DNA of 64,000 nucleotides from Microthrixaceae bacterium (GTDB lineage: Bacteria > Actinomycetota > Acidimicrobiia > Acidimicrobiales > DATDAH01). Positions 1-8,600 of this stretch are shown in pieces. The position numbers were made by a program, and so were the translations under genes. The stretch covers positions 34,400-98,399 of the forward strand of contig JACJWK010000013.1 of NCBI GenBank assembly GCA_020637195.1, given 5' to 3'. Each line of letters begins with the position of its first letter. The first letter of the stretch is position 1. The notes beneath the pieces were generated by a model, which ran no database searches, was not told the DNA's origin, and was given only the letters and a program-made list of their open reading frames with translations.

Positions 1-2
1 CC

Positions 3-1097
3 GAGACCATCCTCCGCAGCGCCCGAGCCATCGTCGACACGGGAATGCGCGACCTGGGCTACCAGTACGTCAACATCGACGACCACTGGCACGCCCCCGA
101 GCGCAACCCCGACGGGACGCCCGCCGCTGACCCGCGGGCCTTCCCCGACGGCATCGGCGCGCTCGCCGATCAGCTCCACGCCGCCGGCCTCAAGCTCGGC
201 ATCTACTCAGACGCCGCCGAGAAGACCTGCGGCAACTGCTTCGGCGGCCTCGCTCACGAGCGAATCGACGCCGAGACCTACGCCGCCTGGGGGGTCGACT
301 ACCTCAAGTACGACTACTGCCATGCGCCACGTGACGCCGCCACCGCGATCGAGCGCTACGGCGCCATGGGCGATGCCTTGGCCCACAGTGGGCGATCGAT
401 CGTCTACAGCGCCTGCGAGTGGGGCGGTCGGCGACCATGGACCTGGGCCCCGGAGGCGGGCGCGGCGCTGTGGCGCACGACCTGGGACATCTTCGACACC
501 TTCGGCGCGGGTCGACTCGGCGTGAAGGGGATCGCCCGTCGCAACCTCGGACTGGGACGACACGCGGGACCCGGCCACTGGAACGACCCCGACATGCTCC
601 TCGTCGGCAACCACGGCCGCGGCCGAGCGACCGGCACCCTGAGGGCCCCGTTCTCGGGGAACTGGCGACCGAAGCTGTGGAGCTTCCGCGGGCTCACCGA
701 TGTCGAGGCCCACACCCACGTCACCCTCTGGGCGATGATGGCGGCTCCTCTCCTCGCCTCACACGACCTGAGCGAGAGCGACCCCTACGACCTCGCGTTG
801 CTGACCAACCCCGAGGTCGTCGCCATCGACCAGGATCCACTCGGGCACCAGGCCCGCGTCGTCGAGCAGAGCCGCCATGGCTGGATCCTCGAGAAGCGCC
901 TCGCCGGCGGGGGCGTCGCCGTCTCACTGACCAACATGGGTCGCCGTCCCCGCACCCTCTCCATCACCGGCGAGCGCCTCGGCCTCCGTGGCGACGAGGA
1001 GGTCTTCGACGCCTGGACCCACGAGGTGCAGCGGAGCCACCCCCGGATCACCGCCCATCTCCCCGCACACGGGAGCGCGCTCCTCGTGATCCACTGA
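3..1097 (+). CDS. Alpha-galactosidase, GH27 family (5' end outside window)
   Basis: Glycoside hydrolase family 27 alpha-galactosidase, which hydrolyses terminal alpha-linked galactose. The frame is open from base 3, and the residues before the first ATG (45) already match the family (ending in DTGMRDLGYQYVNIDDHW), so the true start is upstream of the window. The nucleophile Asp lies in YLKYDYC (codon 310-312) and the acid/base Asp in GHWNDPDML (codon 585-587). The last 90 or so residues form the beta-sandwich end (GVAVSLTNMG, EVFDAWTHE). No signal peptide can be judged because the N-terminus is missing. It converges with the serine hydrolase downstream. Family assignment is firm; substrate is inferred from the family. 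Confidence 0.93.
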   Translation, partial: ETILRSARAIVDTGMRDLGYQYVNIDDHWHAPERNPDGTPAADPRAFPDGIGALADQLHAAGLKLGIYSDAAEKTCGNCFGGLAHERIDAETYAAWGVDYLKYDYCHAPRDAATAIERYGAMGDALAHSGRSIVYSACEWGGRRPWTWAPEAGAALWRTTWDIFDTFGAGRLGVKGIARRNLGLGRHAGPGHWNDPDMLLVGNHGRGRATGTLRAPFSGNWRPKLWSFRGLTDVEAHTHVTLWAMMAAPLLASHDLSESDPYDLALLTNPEVVAIDQDPLGHQARVVEQSRHGWILEKRLAGGGVAVSLTNMGRRPRTLSITGERLGLRGDEEVFDAWTHEVQRSHPRITAHLPAHGSALLVIH

Positions 1098-1166
1098 CGA
1101 CTGGGGCGAGACCAGGGCCGACGACGACCATGCCGAGAAAGATCCGCTCGAGGCCACCCACACCCA

Positions 1167-1185
1167 CGGCCCGCGTCGCGGGCCG
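1167..1185. terminator. GC-rich hairpin between convergent genes
   Basis: CGGCCCG and CGGGCCG form a stem around a 5-nt loop. A second GGCCCCG/CGGGGCC pair follows at about 1192-1234. They lie in the 170-bp gap between two convergent genes, so a bidirectional terminator is likely. There is no T-run, so the call rests on position and symmetry. Confidence 0.4.
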
Positions 1186-1269
1186 AGACAGGGCCCCGAC
1201 AACCCGCGGTACCCGGACCGGTCCGGGGCCGTTCGCCGAGATGATCCCCGCGGGTAGCCCGGGTCCTGG

Positions 1270-2535
1270 TCAGTTCATCGGGAAGGTCTTGGCGATGGCG
1301 CGAGCCATCGTCTCCTCCTGGTTGGTGCCATCGCTGGTGCTGAACCAGTTGATGACGAGGTCGCGAGACGGTGACACGTAGAGGCCCTGGCCCCCGATGC
1401 CGCCCTTGTACAGGTCCCCGTCCGTGAAGACCGCATCCCACTGGTAGCGATTGGTGATCCCGCGGTCGTCGGGGAAGTTGCGCTCCATCTCCTTGCCGAC
1501 GTAGCCCTTCCCGTAGATCGAGGGGTCGCCGGTCGTCTGGAGCATCCGAAGGATCGACTCGGAGACGATGCGCTCCTCACTCACCTTGTTCCAGCTCGGC
1601 GTGAAGATCATGCCGTAGCGAGCCATGTCTCGAAGGGTGCTCGAGGCGAAGCCGAACAACATCGGATGCCCCTGGGTCGAGATGCCGAGCTGCATGTCGT
1701 GCTCGGCACCGATCTTGCTCCAGATCAGGTCGCTGAGCAGGACGTTGGTCGGCATCCCGGTGAGCCGCTCGTTGATGCGGTTCATGACGTAGGGGTTGAT
1801 CGAGTTGTACTCGAACGCAGTGTGCCCCGGGTACTTCCGCTGCATGCCCCGGAGCACGGCGAACGGATCGCGCTCCTCCTGGTCGGGGTTGACGAACATG
1901 CCGATCGTGACGCCCCACTGGAAGTAGACGCGGTCCGGATTGGTACGGGTGTCCTGGGCAGGTTCGTCGTGTTCGGTCGAGTCGAGGCCGTTGGCCATGT
2001 CGAGCACGTCCTCGACGGTCGTCTCGTCCCACGCCGACCCCGCGAGCTCCGGGAGGTAGGCCGGAACAGGCTTCTTGACGTCGATCAGGCCCTGCTCCTC
2101 GAGCAGCGCCATGATCGTGCTACCGCACTGCTTGCTCGCAGAGAACCAGATGTGCTTGTCCTGTGGACGCATCGTGTTGTAGCGCTCGAAGACGATCTCA
2201 CCTCGATGGGCGACGAGGAAGGCGTCGACCGGGTAGTCGTCGAGGTGGGAATCCACGGTCTCCGACGTCTGCCCCTTCTCGAAGGCGATGCGGCCGATCG
2301 ACTCGTCGAGGGCGAGCGGTAGCTCTGCCACCGGACCCCCGCGGAGCACGTCCACCGTGTGGAAGAGGCGGCCGACGTTCTGCCAGGTGTAGGCGGACTC
2401 GGGAATCGGGAACTGGAAGTTGCCCTGGTTCTCCGGCGCGTTGAAGTACCTCTGGATCTCGACCACGCGGTCGATCGGAGTGGCCGCGCGCGGCGTCGTG
2501 CCCAAGGCGTCGTGAGCAGTGGATGGGTTGGTCAT
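1270..2535 (-). CDS. Serine hydrolase, beta-lactamase/penicillin-binding-protein-like
   Basis: Class C beta-lactamase-fold serine hydrolase (esterase/EstB/DD-peptidase group). The SxxK nucleophile motif is FSASKQ (Ser132, Lys135 counting from the chosen start) and a YxN-type motif is seen in FEYNSINPY. The ATG at 2535 is preferred because GAGAAGGGA lies a normal distance upstream. An in-frame start at 2616 would add 27 residues that do not look conserved. No signal peptide is evident, so a cytoplasmic esterase or amidase role is more likely than cell-wall work. The substrate cannot be read from the sequence. Confidence 0.85.
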   Translation of the reverse strand: MTNPSTAHDALGTTPRAATPIDRVVEIQRYFNAPENQGNFQFPIPESAYTWQNVGRLFHTVDVLRGGPVAELPLALDESIGRIAFEKGQTSETVDSHLDDYPVDAFLVAHRGEIVFERYNTMRPQDKHIWFSASKQCGSTIMALLEEQGLIDVKKPVPAYLPELAGSAWDETTVEDVLDMANGLDSTEHDEPAQDTRTNPDRVYFQWGVTIGMFVNPDQEERDPFAVLRGMQRKYPGHTAFEYNSINPYVMNRINERLTGMPTNVLLSDLIWSKIGAEHDMQLGISTQGHPMLFGFASSTLRDMARYGMIFTPSWNKVSEERIVSESILRMLQTTGDPSIYGKGYVGKEMERNFPDDRGITNRYQWDAVFTDGDLYKGGIGGQGLYVSPSRDLVINWFSTSDGTNQEETMARAIAKTFPMN

Positions 2536-2649
2536 GTCAGTGTGTCCCTTCTCGGAGGTAGGAGATCGGAGCGACGTGGTGAGCACATCGGGAACGGCAC
2601 GAGGAATTCGGACCACCGAGATCCATCCCGGCGTTCACGTTGGTGCTGG

Positions 2650-3888
2650 TCATGGGCCCCCCGACGGAGCAGCTCCCGTGAGGGCTCGACCGAGCTCGAC
2701 GATCGACGCCGCGGTGAAGAGCCCGGCGAGGATCGCGACGATCTGGATGAGCACGCCTTGGCCGGATGCGGCGATGCCGGTCTCGAACTCCGCGTCGAAC
2801 GTCCGAAGCGACGCGTAGGCGGCCACGCCGGGCACGAGGATGAGCACTCCGGGCAGGACGACGACGAGCGGGTTCGCGTGGGACGTTCCGCGGGCGTACA
2901 GGGTGCTGAACAACCCGAGTGCCAACGCACCGAGAAACGGGCCCTGCCAGGAGCCAGACCGGCTGCCGACCTCGAGCCCGGCGTACGCGAGCATGCCGGC
3001 GGCAACCGCCCAAGGCACGATCCGCGGCGGCACCTGGAACACGACGACGAGACCGATCATGAGGATCATCAGGAACGCCCACTGAGAGATCGTCGATGAC
3101 GGCGCGACGTCGGGTGCGTCGGGGAGTCCGACCACCGACCGGACCAACGCGGTTCCGATCGCCGCACCGGCGAACAACTCGAAGGTCTGCACCGCCGCGG
3201 CGATGAACCGATGCCACCCGATCAGCGTCTGACCCTCGGCGAGCTCGAGCGCGCCAAGCGCCAGTCCGAGCCCCGGGACGAGCACGACGAAGGAGCAGAG
3301 CGCCACGATCGGCGTGTCGCTCTCGTGGATCACGTGCCCGGCCAACCCGGCGAGCAGCGCTGCGGCGAACGCCGACACCACGTAGACCCGCCTCGACAGC
3401 CACGCGAACCGTGCCGCCGCACACCCGACGAGGAACACGACGATGCTGAGCGCGGACGCGAGCACGACATCGCCCGACGCCGAGCCGAGGATGACCGCGA
3501 AGCCGGCTCCGCACGCGGCGTACGCGATACCGACCGCCGGCGCCGGATACGGCGCCGGCAGAACCTCGATCGCGTCCAGCTCGCGTCGGGCGGCGTCATC
3601 GTCGACGTCGCCGGCCTCGATCCGCCGCATGAGGTGGACGGTCCGCGAGAGCTTCTCGATGTTGTACGCCACCTCATCGAGTGGTGCCAGCATGCGGCGC
3701 TCGGTGGCGCCAGCTTGGTCGACGACGACGCAGTCGAGCAGCCGCGGGGTCGCGATCACGGTCAGGTCGACGCGAAGCGCGCGAGCCAGTCGAGCGAGCT
3801 CCCGGTCGAGCTCGAAGCCGGGCATTCCGTACTTGTGCGCCACCTGGCCGATCTTGACCACGAGCTCGGCGTCGTCGGACCTGCTCAT
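2650..3888 (-). CDS. Threonine/serine exporter family membrane protein (ThrE-like)
   Basis: Two-part ThrE architecture. An N-terminal ThrE/DUF1212 domain begins with a soluble segment (KIGQVAHKYGMPGFELDRELARLA) and continues into about five hydrophobic helices. A second ThrE_2-type domain of about five helices follows to the C-terminus. Members of the family export threonine and serine, driven by the proton motive force. Length (about 412 aa) is normal for the fused form. The ATG at 3888 is preferred over a GTG at 3915; neither has a clear Shine-Dalgarno sequence. It ends about 110 bp upstream of the serine hydrolase start and may share a transcript with it. Confidence 0.82.
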   Translation of the reverse strand: MSRSDDAELVVKIGQVAHKYGMPGFELDRELARLARALRVDLTVIATPRLLDCVVVDQAGATERRMLAPLDEVAYNIEKLSRTVHLMRRIEAGDVDDDAARRELDAIEVLPAPYPAPAVGIAYAACGAGFAVILGSASGDVVLASALSIVVFLVGCAAARFAWLSRRVYVVSAFAAALLAGLAGHVIHESDTPIVALCSFVVLVPGLGLALGALELAEGQTLIGWHRFIAAAVQTFELFAGAAIGTALVRSVVGLPDAPDVAPSSTISQWAFLMILMIGLVVVFQVPPRIVPWAVAAGMLAYAGLEVGSRSGSWQGPFLGALALGLFSTLYARGTSHANPLVVVLPGVLILVPGVAAYASLRTFDAEFETGIAASGQGVLIQIVAILAGLFTAASIVELGRALTGAAPSGGP

Positions 3889-3964
3889 GTCGTGAACGCG
3901 TGGCGCAACCGACACGCGAGCCCGGTTCGGGCCCTCACCGGCAGACCGATCATCGAGTCAGGCG

Positions 3965-6328
3965 TCACAGGTAGTCGTTTCGGGTGAGCCAGTTCAACGA
4001 GACCCAGCCCCAGACCGGGGGCAGGTAGTAGCTGACCATGCGGTAGAGGATCACCGCCGGCACGGCGACGTCGCTGGTGAGCCCGACCCCGACGAGCCCC
4101 GCGGTCAGCCCGGCCTCGGCCACGCCGATCCCGCCGGGAACCGGGGACGCGCCGGCGAAGACCGACACGGTGATGTTGATGAACAGCGCCTGCCCCAGGG
4201 TGAGCTCGCCGCCGAGCGCCTGAACGCACAGCACCAGCCCGAGCGCGAAGAGCACCTGGCTGGCGAGCGAGGCCCCGAGCGCCCGGGCGAGGTGGCGGGG
4301 GTCACGGACCACCGAGAGGGCGCTGCGCAGCTGCGCCGCGGGGCCCGCGAGCCGGGCCTTGACCGCGGCGCGGAGCGTCGGCACCGCCAGGACCACGAGC
4401 GCGCCGACCAGGGCCACCGCCACCGCCAGACCCACCAACTTGACGACCCCGGAGCCCCCCTGGAGCGAGGTGAGATCGATGCTCTGACGACCCACCACGA
4501 CCGTCGCCACCAGCAGGATGACCTGGGCCAGCAAGGCCACCGCGCTGACGATGAGCGAGGTCGACGTGGAGGTGATCGGGCTGATGCCGAACTTCTGGAA
4601 GAAGCGGGCGTTCATGGTGAGACGGCCGGCGGAGGACGGCACGGCCAGGTTGATGAAGCTGATGGCCAACTGCTCCAGGGTCGCGACACCGATCGGCACC
4701 GGCTTCGGTGTGAGCGCGACGATGGCGTCGGCGTCGGTGGCGTTGGTCAGCTGCACGGCGATGAGCGCGGCGATCAGCAGGGGCCACTCGGCATCCGCCA
4801 AAGCGTCGGCGATGGTGTCGAAGCCGACGTCGGCGAGGCCAGAGATCAAGGTGTAGGCCGCGAAGACCCCGAAGGCGACCATGACCACCTGGCCGACGCT
4901 CACGCGGTGGAGTTGCTCGATGTCCGGGGGGTCGACGCCGATGGCCTCGGCGACGCGCCGGCGGGCTTCTTTCAGCGTGGAGCGGGCGCGGGGCACGGAT
5001 CGGCGCAGGGCCGTGCTGAGCGCCGCGGGCTGCAGCATCGGGAGCGCCGCCAGCAGGACGTCGTCGCCGATCACGCGTCGGGCGGATTCGATCGACCGGT
5101 CCGCGCCGGCGAGCACCCCGAGCGTGACCAGCATGGCCGCGACGTCCTCGTTGCGCTGCTGGTCGGTGGCGACGAGGGCCGACACCGACAAGCCGCCGAG
5201 TGCCGGTCGGCCGGCACCGTCTACGAGGGCGGCGCCGGGCCCGAGCCCGCAGTGCGCCATCCCCCCCTCGTGGAGCGACCGCAACTGCGCCCACCAGCCA
5301 TCGAGCAGGGCGTCGTCGAGCTGCTCGGCGCCGATCGCCCCGGACGTCGTGAACCCGCCGTCGGCCACCAGCAGTGCGTCCTGCTCATCGGACATGCCGA
5401 CACCCAACAGGTCGGGCACCCGCACGCCCGCCCGCGCCGCCAACGCCATCGCGAGTGCCTCGTGCTCCACCTGCTCACGACGGGAGCTCGCGTACTCCGG
5501 GCCGTCGTCCTGGTACCAGGCGGACCGCCATCGGCGGGCCCATCGGCCCGCCGCCCACGCGTCGCGCCCGAGCACGCGGACGTAGGCCGGGCCGCCATCG
5601 GCGGTCACCCCCGCCAACATCGCCGACGAAGCCGGCTGCTCCTCGAGGTAGGTGAGATCGGTCATCGCGACGCCGATCGCCGAGAGCCCGGATCGCACCC
5701 GGGCCAGCGACGGGAGCCCCGCGGTGGTGCCCATGACGTAGCGGACCGTCGAGGCCGCCATGAGGCCGATCACGAGCGCGCCGACGGTGGCCGTCGGTCG
5801 TGCCAGCCCACCGAGCACCGCCCCGGCCGCGCCGGCGAGGACGACGCGGTGCCCCGCGCGGCGGAGCGGGGCACTCAGGTGGGGGGCGGCAGCCGCCTGC
5901 ACCGACACCACGGCGGCGACGGAGACCGCCGGGAAGGTCGTGGCCAGGTCCCCGGGGGTGAACAGATCCACATCGGGCCACCGACCGTCGAACCACCACG
6001 ACAAGACGATGACCGACCCGACCGCCAGCACTGCGGCGAGCACCAAGTCCCGGACCAGCTCGAGGCGGTCGCGGGCGACGGCGGCCACGCCCGCGATGAG
6101 CGCGGCCCCGTACAGGATGCCGGCGGTGTGGGCCACCTGCCCGAGCCACCGAACCCAGCCCGGGAGACCGGCGACGAGATCCGCCCAGTCCTGATCGAGG
6201 GTCGAGCCGTCCCAGGCGACCAGTCCGATCACGAAGAGCACGACGCCGGCGCCCACGACCCCGACCAGGTCGTTGGTGCGTCGGACGCGCGGCGCGTCCG
6301 ACGGCGCCGAGAACACCTCCAGCCTCAC
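3965..6328 (-). CDS. Membrane fusion protein: PAP2-like TM region, kinase-like middle, LPG-synthase-TM (UPF0104) C-terminus
   Basis: 787 residues in three parts. Residues about 20-220 hold several membrane helices with a layout like PAP2-type regions. Residues about 230-480 are soluble and resemble an ABC1/aminoglycoside-kinase fold (EHEALAMALAARAGVRVPDLLGVG, then LRSLHEGGMAHCGLGPGAALVD), but the H-x-D catalytic loop is replaced by HCGLGPG. The rest is a polytopic lysylphosphatidylglycerol-synthase-TM/flippase-like domain (SFINLAVPSSAGRLTMNARF and, near the end, SPVPGGIGVAEAGL). This architecture is seen in actinobacterial envelope proteins of unknown substrate. A role in lipid or glycolipid translocation is inference. 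Confidence 0.75.
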   Translation of the reverse strand: MRLEVFSAPSDAPRVRRTNDLVGVVGAGVVLFVIGLVAWDGSTLDQDWADLVAGLPGWVRWLGQVAHTAGILYGAALIAGVAAVARDRLELVRDLVLAAVLAVGSVIVLSWWFDGRWPDVDLFTPGDLATTFPAVSVAAVVSVQAAAAPHLSAPLRRAGHRVVLAGAAGAVLGGLARPTATVGALVIGLMAASTVRYVMGTTAGLPSLARVRSGLSAIGVAMTDLTYLEEQPASSAMLAGVTADGGPAYVRVLGRDAWAAGRWARRWRSAWYQDDGPEYASSRREQVEHEALAMALAARAGVRVPDLLGVGMSDEQDALLVADGGFTTSGAIGAEQLDDALLDGWWAQLRSLHEGGMAHCGLGPGAALVDGAGRPALGGLSVSALVATDQQRNEDVAAMLVTLGVLAGADRSIESARRVIGDDVLLAALPMLQPAALSTALRRSVPRARSTLKEARRRVAEAIGVDPPDIEQLHRVSVGQVVMVAFGVFAAYTLISGLADVGFDTIADALADAEWPLLIAALIAVQLTNATDADAIVALTPKPVPIGVATLEQLAISFINLAVPSSAGRLTMNARFFQKFGISPITSTSTSLIVSAVALLAQVILLVATVVVGRQSIDLTSLQGGSGVVKLVGLAVAVALVGALVVLAVPTLRAAVKARLAGPAAQLRSALSVVRDPRHLARALGASLASQVLFALGLVLCVQALGGELTLGQALFINITVSVFAGASPVPGGIGVAEAGLTAGLVGVGLTSDVAVPAVILYRMVSYYLPPVWGWVSLNWLTRNDYL

Positions 6329-6390
6329 GGTCGTCCCGTCACACGTCGACTCGCGACGACGCCCACGGGGCGATCGCCAGCTGCACCCAT

Positions 6391-6416
6391 CGAGACATCG
6401 TGTCTCGTTCTATCAT
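6391..6416 (+). promoter_or_regulatory. Palindrome CGAGACA-N3-TGTCTCG next to a -10-like TATCAT
   Basis: A perfect 7-bp dyad (6391-6407) is followed by TATCAT at 6411-6416. It lies in the 205-bp gap between the leftward membrane-protein gene and the rightward small ORF. The symmetry suggests a repressor operator overlapping a promoter for 6534-6644, with a leader of about 110 nt. Nothing else was recognised in this gap. Confidence 0.45.
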
Positions 6417-6533
6417 GGGGGCTGGATCTGGGCCCGGTCCAAACCACGGCGCGATCGGATTCTGCTCCGGCCGCCGACCAGGTGCGCCGAGCACCCGTGC
6501 ACTCGTGAGATCTCCCGACGGAAAGGACGACCG

Positions 6534-6644
6534 GTGGCCGACGACTCGAGCATCCGGAAGGGGTCGCAGGCGCACCAGGCGCCGGATCGCGCCATGTTCC
6601 TGGGCGATGATGACGACCTGATGGCCCAGCGGGTCTGGTCGTAG
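6534..6644 (+). CDS. Small acidic 36-aa protein, unknown
   Basis: GTG start with GGAAAGGA 6-7 nt upstream, one of the better ribosome-binding sites in the region, and a TAG stop after 36 codons. The product is hydrophilic, with an acidic cluster (GDDDDLM) and a C-terminal RVWS. There is no signal peptide or membrane helix. It sits 40 bp before the GH43 gene and may be co-transcribed with it. I do not recognise the family. Support is the ribosome-binding site, the promoter-like palindrome upstream and the clean short frame. Confidence 0.5.
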   Translation: MADDSSIRKGSQAHQAPDRAMFLGDDDDLMAQRVWS

Positions 6645-6682
6645 CGGTGCAGATCGGGCCAGGTCCGACGAGATCGCGGCCG

Positions 6683-7798
6683 ATGCGCCGGAATCCCGTG
6701 GGCAGCGGCACCCTCGTCGTCGCCCTCGTGGTGGGCACGCTCCTCGTTCCCGTCGCGACGCCGGTCGGCGCCGCGACGGCGTCCGACCCCTACACCGTGC
6801 TCGACGTCGAGCGGCCGGGCGACGGGCCGGTGTCGATCGCCGATCCCTCGGTGATCAGGGTCGGCGACACCTGGTACCTGTACGGCACCTCGAGCACGGA
6901 CGGCTTCGAGGCGTGGTCGTCGACGGACCTCACCACGTGGACGTACGAGGGTCTGGTGTGGACCCCGACCCCCGGATCGTGGAACGACGAGGGGAACTAC
7001 TGGGCTCCGGAGGTCCGCGTCGACGGCACCGACATCTGGATGTACTACACCGCCAACGAGCGCATCGGCGTGGCCAGGGCCAGTTCCCCCACCGGGCCGT
7101 TCGTCGACCAGCTCGACCACCCGATGGTGGGGGCCGGCTACGCCGGGGTCGGCGACGGCGTCTACGAGCCCGGGGACGGTCTCCTCGTCAACAACGACGA
7201 GAAGTCGATCGACGCCTTCGTGCTCGAGGACAGCCAGGGCCGTTTGTGGCTCTACGCCGACATCTACACGCCGCTCTCGGCCATCGCCGTCTGGCCCATG
7301 GCGGACGAGACGACCCCGGTCGGCGCACCCACGCCGGTGCTCGAGCAGGTCACCGACACGTGGGAGGGCTTCGTGCGCGAAGGCGCCTACGTCCTCGAGC
7401 ACGAGGGCACCTTCCACCTCCTCTACTCGGGGCAAGGGGCCGACACGCCGTGCTACGCGGTCGGTGTCGCCACCGCGCCGAGCCCGACCGGACCGTTCAC
7501 CCGACGAGCCGACAACCCCATCCTCAAGCAGGCACCCGCCGACGACTTCTGGGGGCCCGGCCACCTGGGGATCGTCGAGGGGGCGCAGGGCGACCTCCTC
7601 ATGTTCTTCCACACCAAGGTCGCCCCCGACCTGGGCTACGACCGCCGCGTCCGGCACACCGGCGTCGGCTTCGACACCGCCGGCCGCGTCGTGCTCGACC
7701 CCGCGCCACCCGGCGCCGGCGAGCCGGTCGCCGACGCCTGCGTCTTGAGCTCTGGCGCGCCGACGCCGGTACCCACTACGCCCTCGTTCACCGGCTGA
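6683..7798 (+). CDS. Secreted GH43-family glycosidase (arabinanase/xylosidase type)
   Basis: Five-bladed propeller GH43 enzyme acting on arabino- or xylo-oligosaccharides. A Sec signal peptide (RRNPVGSGTLVVALVVGTLL, cleavage near VGAATA) precedes the catalytic domain. The three catalytic acids are visible: general base Asp in SIADPSVIRV, pKa-modulating Asp in KSIDAFVLED, and acid Glu in FVREGAYVLEHEG. Other blade motifs are WYLYGTSSTDG, NYWAPEV, and WGPGHLGIVEG near the end. A GTG at 6647 would add 12 residues; the ATG at 6683 gives a normal signal peptide. The exact substrate is unknown. Confidence 0.88.
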   Translation: MRRNPVGSGTLVVALVVGTLLVPVATPVGAATASDPYTVLDVERPGDGPVSIADPSVIRVGDTWYLYGTSSTDGFEAWSSTDLTTWTYEGLVWTPTPGSWNDEGNYWAPEVRVDGTDIWMYYTANERIGVARASSPTGPFVDQLDHPMVGAGYAGVGDGVYEPGDGLLVNNDEKSIDAFVLEDSQGRLWLYADIYTPLSAIAVWPMADETTPVGAPTPVLEQVTDTWEGFVREGAYVLEHEGTFHLLYSGQGADTPCYAVGVATAPSPTGPFTRRADNPILKQAPADDFWGPGHLGIVEGAQGDLLMFFHTKVAPDLGYDRRVRHTGVGFDTAGRVVLDPAPPGAGEPVADACVLSSGAPTPVPTTPSFTG

Positions 7799-7840
7799 CC
7801 CCGCTCGTTGCACGACCGTGTGCTCTCCCGGCGACTCGGG

Positions 7841-7995
7841 ATGACCGTGTTCTCGACCACCCATGACCCCGACCGGGCCGAAGTCCTGGAGCAGCTCGTC
7901 CGCTTCGTGCTCGCGAGCAACGTGAAGAACGAGTTCGATTGGCTCGAGTGGAAGCGGTCGCTGCCGCTCGATGGCCCGGAAGGTCGCTTCAAAGC
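7841..7995 (+). pseudogene. Truncated AlbA_2/Schlafen-type gene (N-terminal fragment)
   Basis: The fragment reads about 50 codons, ending in EFDWLEWKRSLPLDGPEGRF. This matches the start of AlbA_2 (Schlafen-AAA) nucleic-acid-binding proteins, which begin with an E-x-x-x-L-E-W-K motif. The frame runs into the left end of an ISL3-type remnant at 7996 and stops at 8009-8011. The rest of the gene is not found beyond the remnant, so insertion was followed by deletion. AlbA_2 proteins are common in defence and accessory loci. Start chosen at ATG 7841; a TTG at 7808 is possible. Confidence 0.55.
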
Positions 7996-8522
7996 GGCTC
8001 TTCGGATCTGAGCGGGGTGCGGTAGCGGGCTGAGGGTCCGCGGGCGCGGCACAGGGACTCCACAGAATCGGTGGTTCTGACGCCATTCGAGTCCGGGGAG
8101 CCCCTGTGGAGATCGACCCTACGCGCATGTGCGAGCTGCTGGTGGGCTTGCCCGACATCGACATCCTCGGCGTGGCCGATCCGGAGCCCGGTCGGCTCGT
8201 CGTGGTCGTCGCGGCGCGTGAGGCCCGGCCGGTGTGCGGCCGGTGCGGCACGGCGGCGTGGGTGAAGGACCACCGCGAGGTCGACCTGGTCGATCTCCCC
8301 GCGTTCGACCAGACCGTCACCCTGCGGGTCATCCGCACCCGGTGGTGTTGCCCTCGGTTCCGGTGCGGGGTCGGGTCGTGGACCCTCGAGCACCCCGACA
8401 TCGCCCCGGCGGGGCACTGGCTCACCGCCAGGGCGGGCCGGTGGGCGTGCGAGCAGGTGGGCCGCTGGGGTCGGTCGGTGGCCGAGGAGAGGCTGTGACA
8501 GCCAGAAGGATCTTGAAGAGCA
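7996..8522 (+). mobile_element. Internally deleted ISL3-family insertion sequence remnant
   Basis: The left end begins GGCTCTTC, the terminal sequence typical of ISL3 elements in actinobacteria. The right end carries GAAGAGCA (8515-8522), close to its reverse complement GAAGAGCC. Between them only the N-terminal part of the transposase remains, joined directly to sequence like the region after the normal stop codon. At 527 bp it is about a third of a full element. No clear 8-bp target duplication is present, fitting later rearrangement on the right side. Confidence 0.6.
8106..8498 (+). pseudogene. ISL3 family transposase, N-terminal fragment
   Basis: 130 codons from a GTG. The zinc-ribbon of ISL3 transposases is complete (CGRCGTAAWVKDH, then RWCCPRFRC) and is followed by the start of the helix-turn-helix region (LTARAGRWACEQVGRWGRSV). 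It ends after VAEER, and the catalytic DDE domain is absent. The family's usual length is about 400-500 residues, so this is a deletion derivative and cannot transpose itself. It might still bind element ends. Confidence 0.75.
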
Positions 8523-8552
8523 GATGAGCGGTTCGGTCGATCGCCGTCCGGT

Positions 8553-8594
8553 GTCCGGTGTCCGGTGGCTACCGGACGCCGGACGGGATAGACT
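8553..8594 (+). promoter_or_regulatory. Dyad operator and leaderless promoter of the AbiE-like operon
   Basis: GTCCGGTGTCCGGT (8553-8566) and ACCGGACGCCGGAC (8571-8584) are inverted repeats with one mismatch and a 4-nt loop. The left arm is part of a 7-bp tandem repeat. The dyad covers the -35/spacer region. TAGACT (8589-8594) is a good -10, and the GTG start follows after exactly 6 nt, so the mRNA is probably leaderless. Autorepression by the antitoxin, as in other AbiE systems, is the likely role. Confidence 0.6.
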
Positions 8595-8600
8595 TCCGGG

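Noticed and set aside
2359..3099. Long rightward frames over the serine hydrolase and exporter genes
   Set aside because: Arg/Asp-rich shadow frames typical of high-GC antisense reading; the leftward genes have clear domains.
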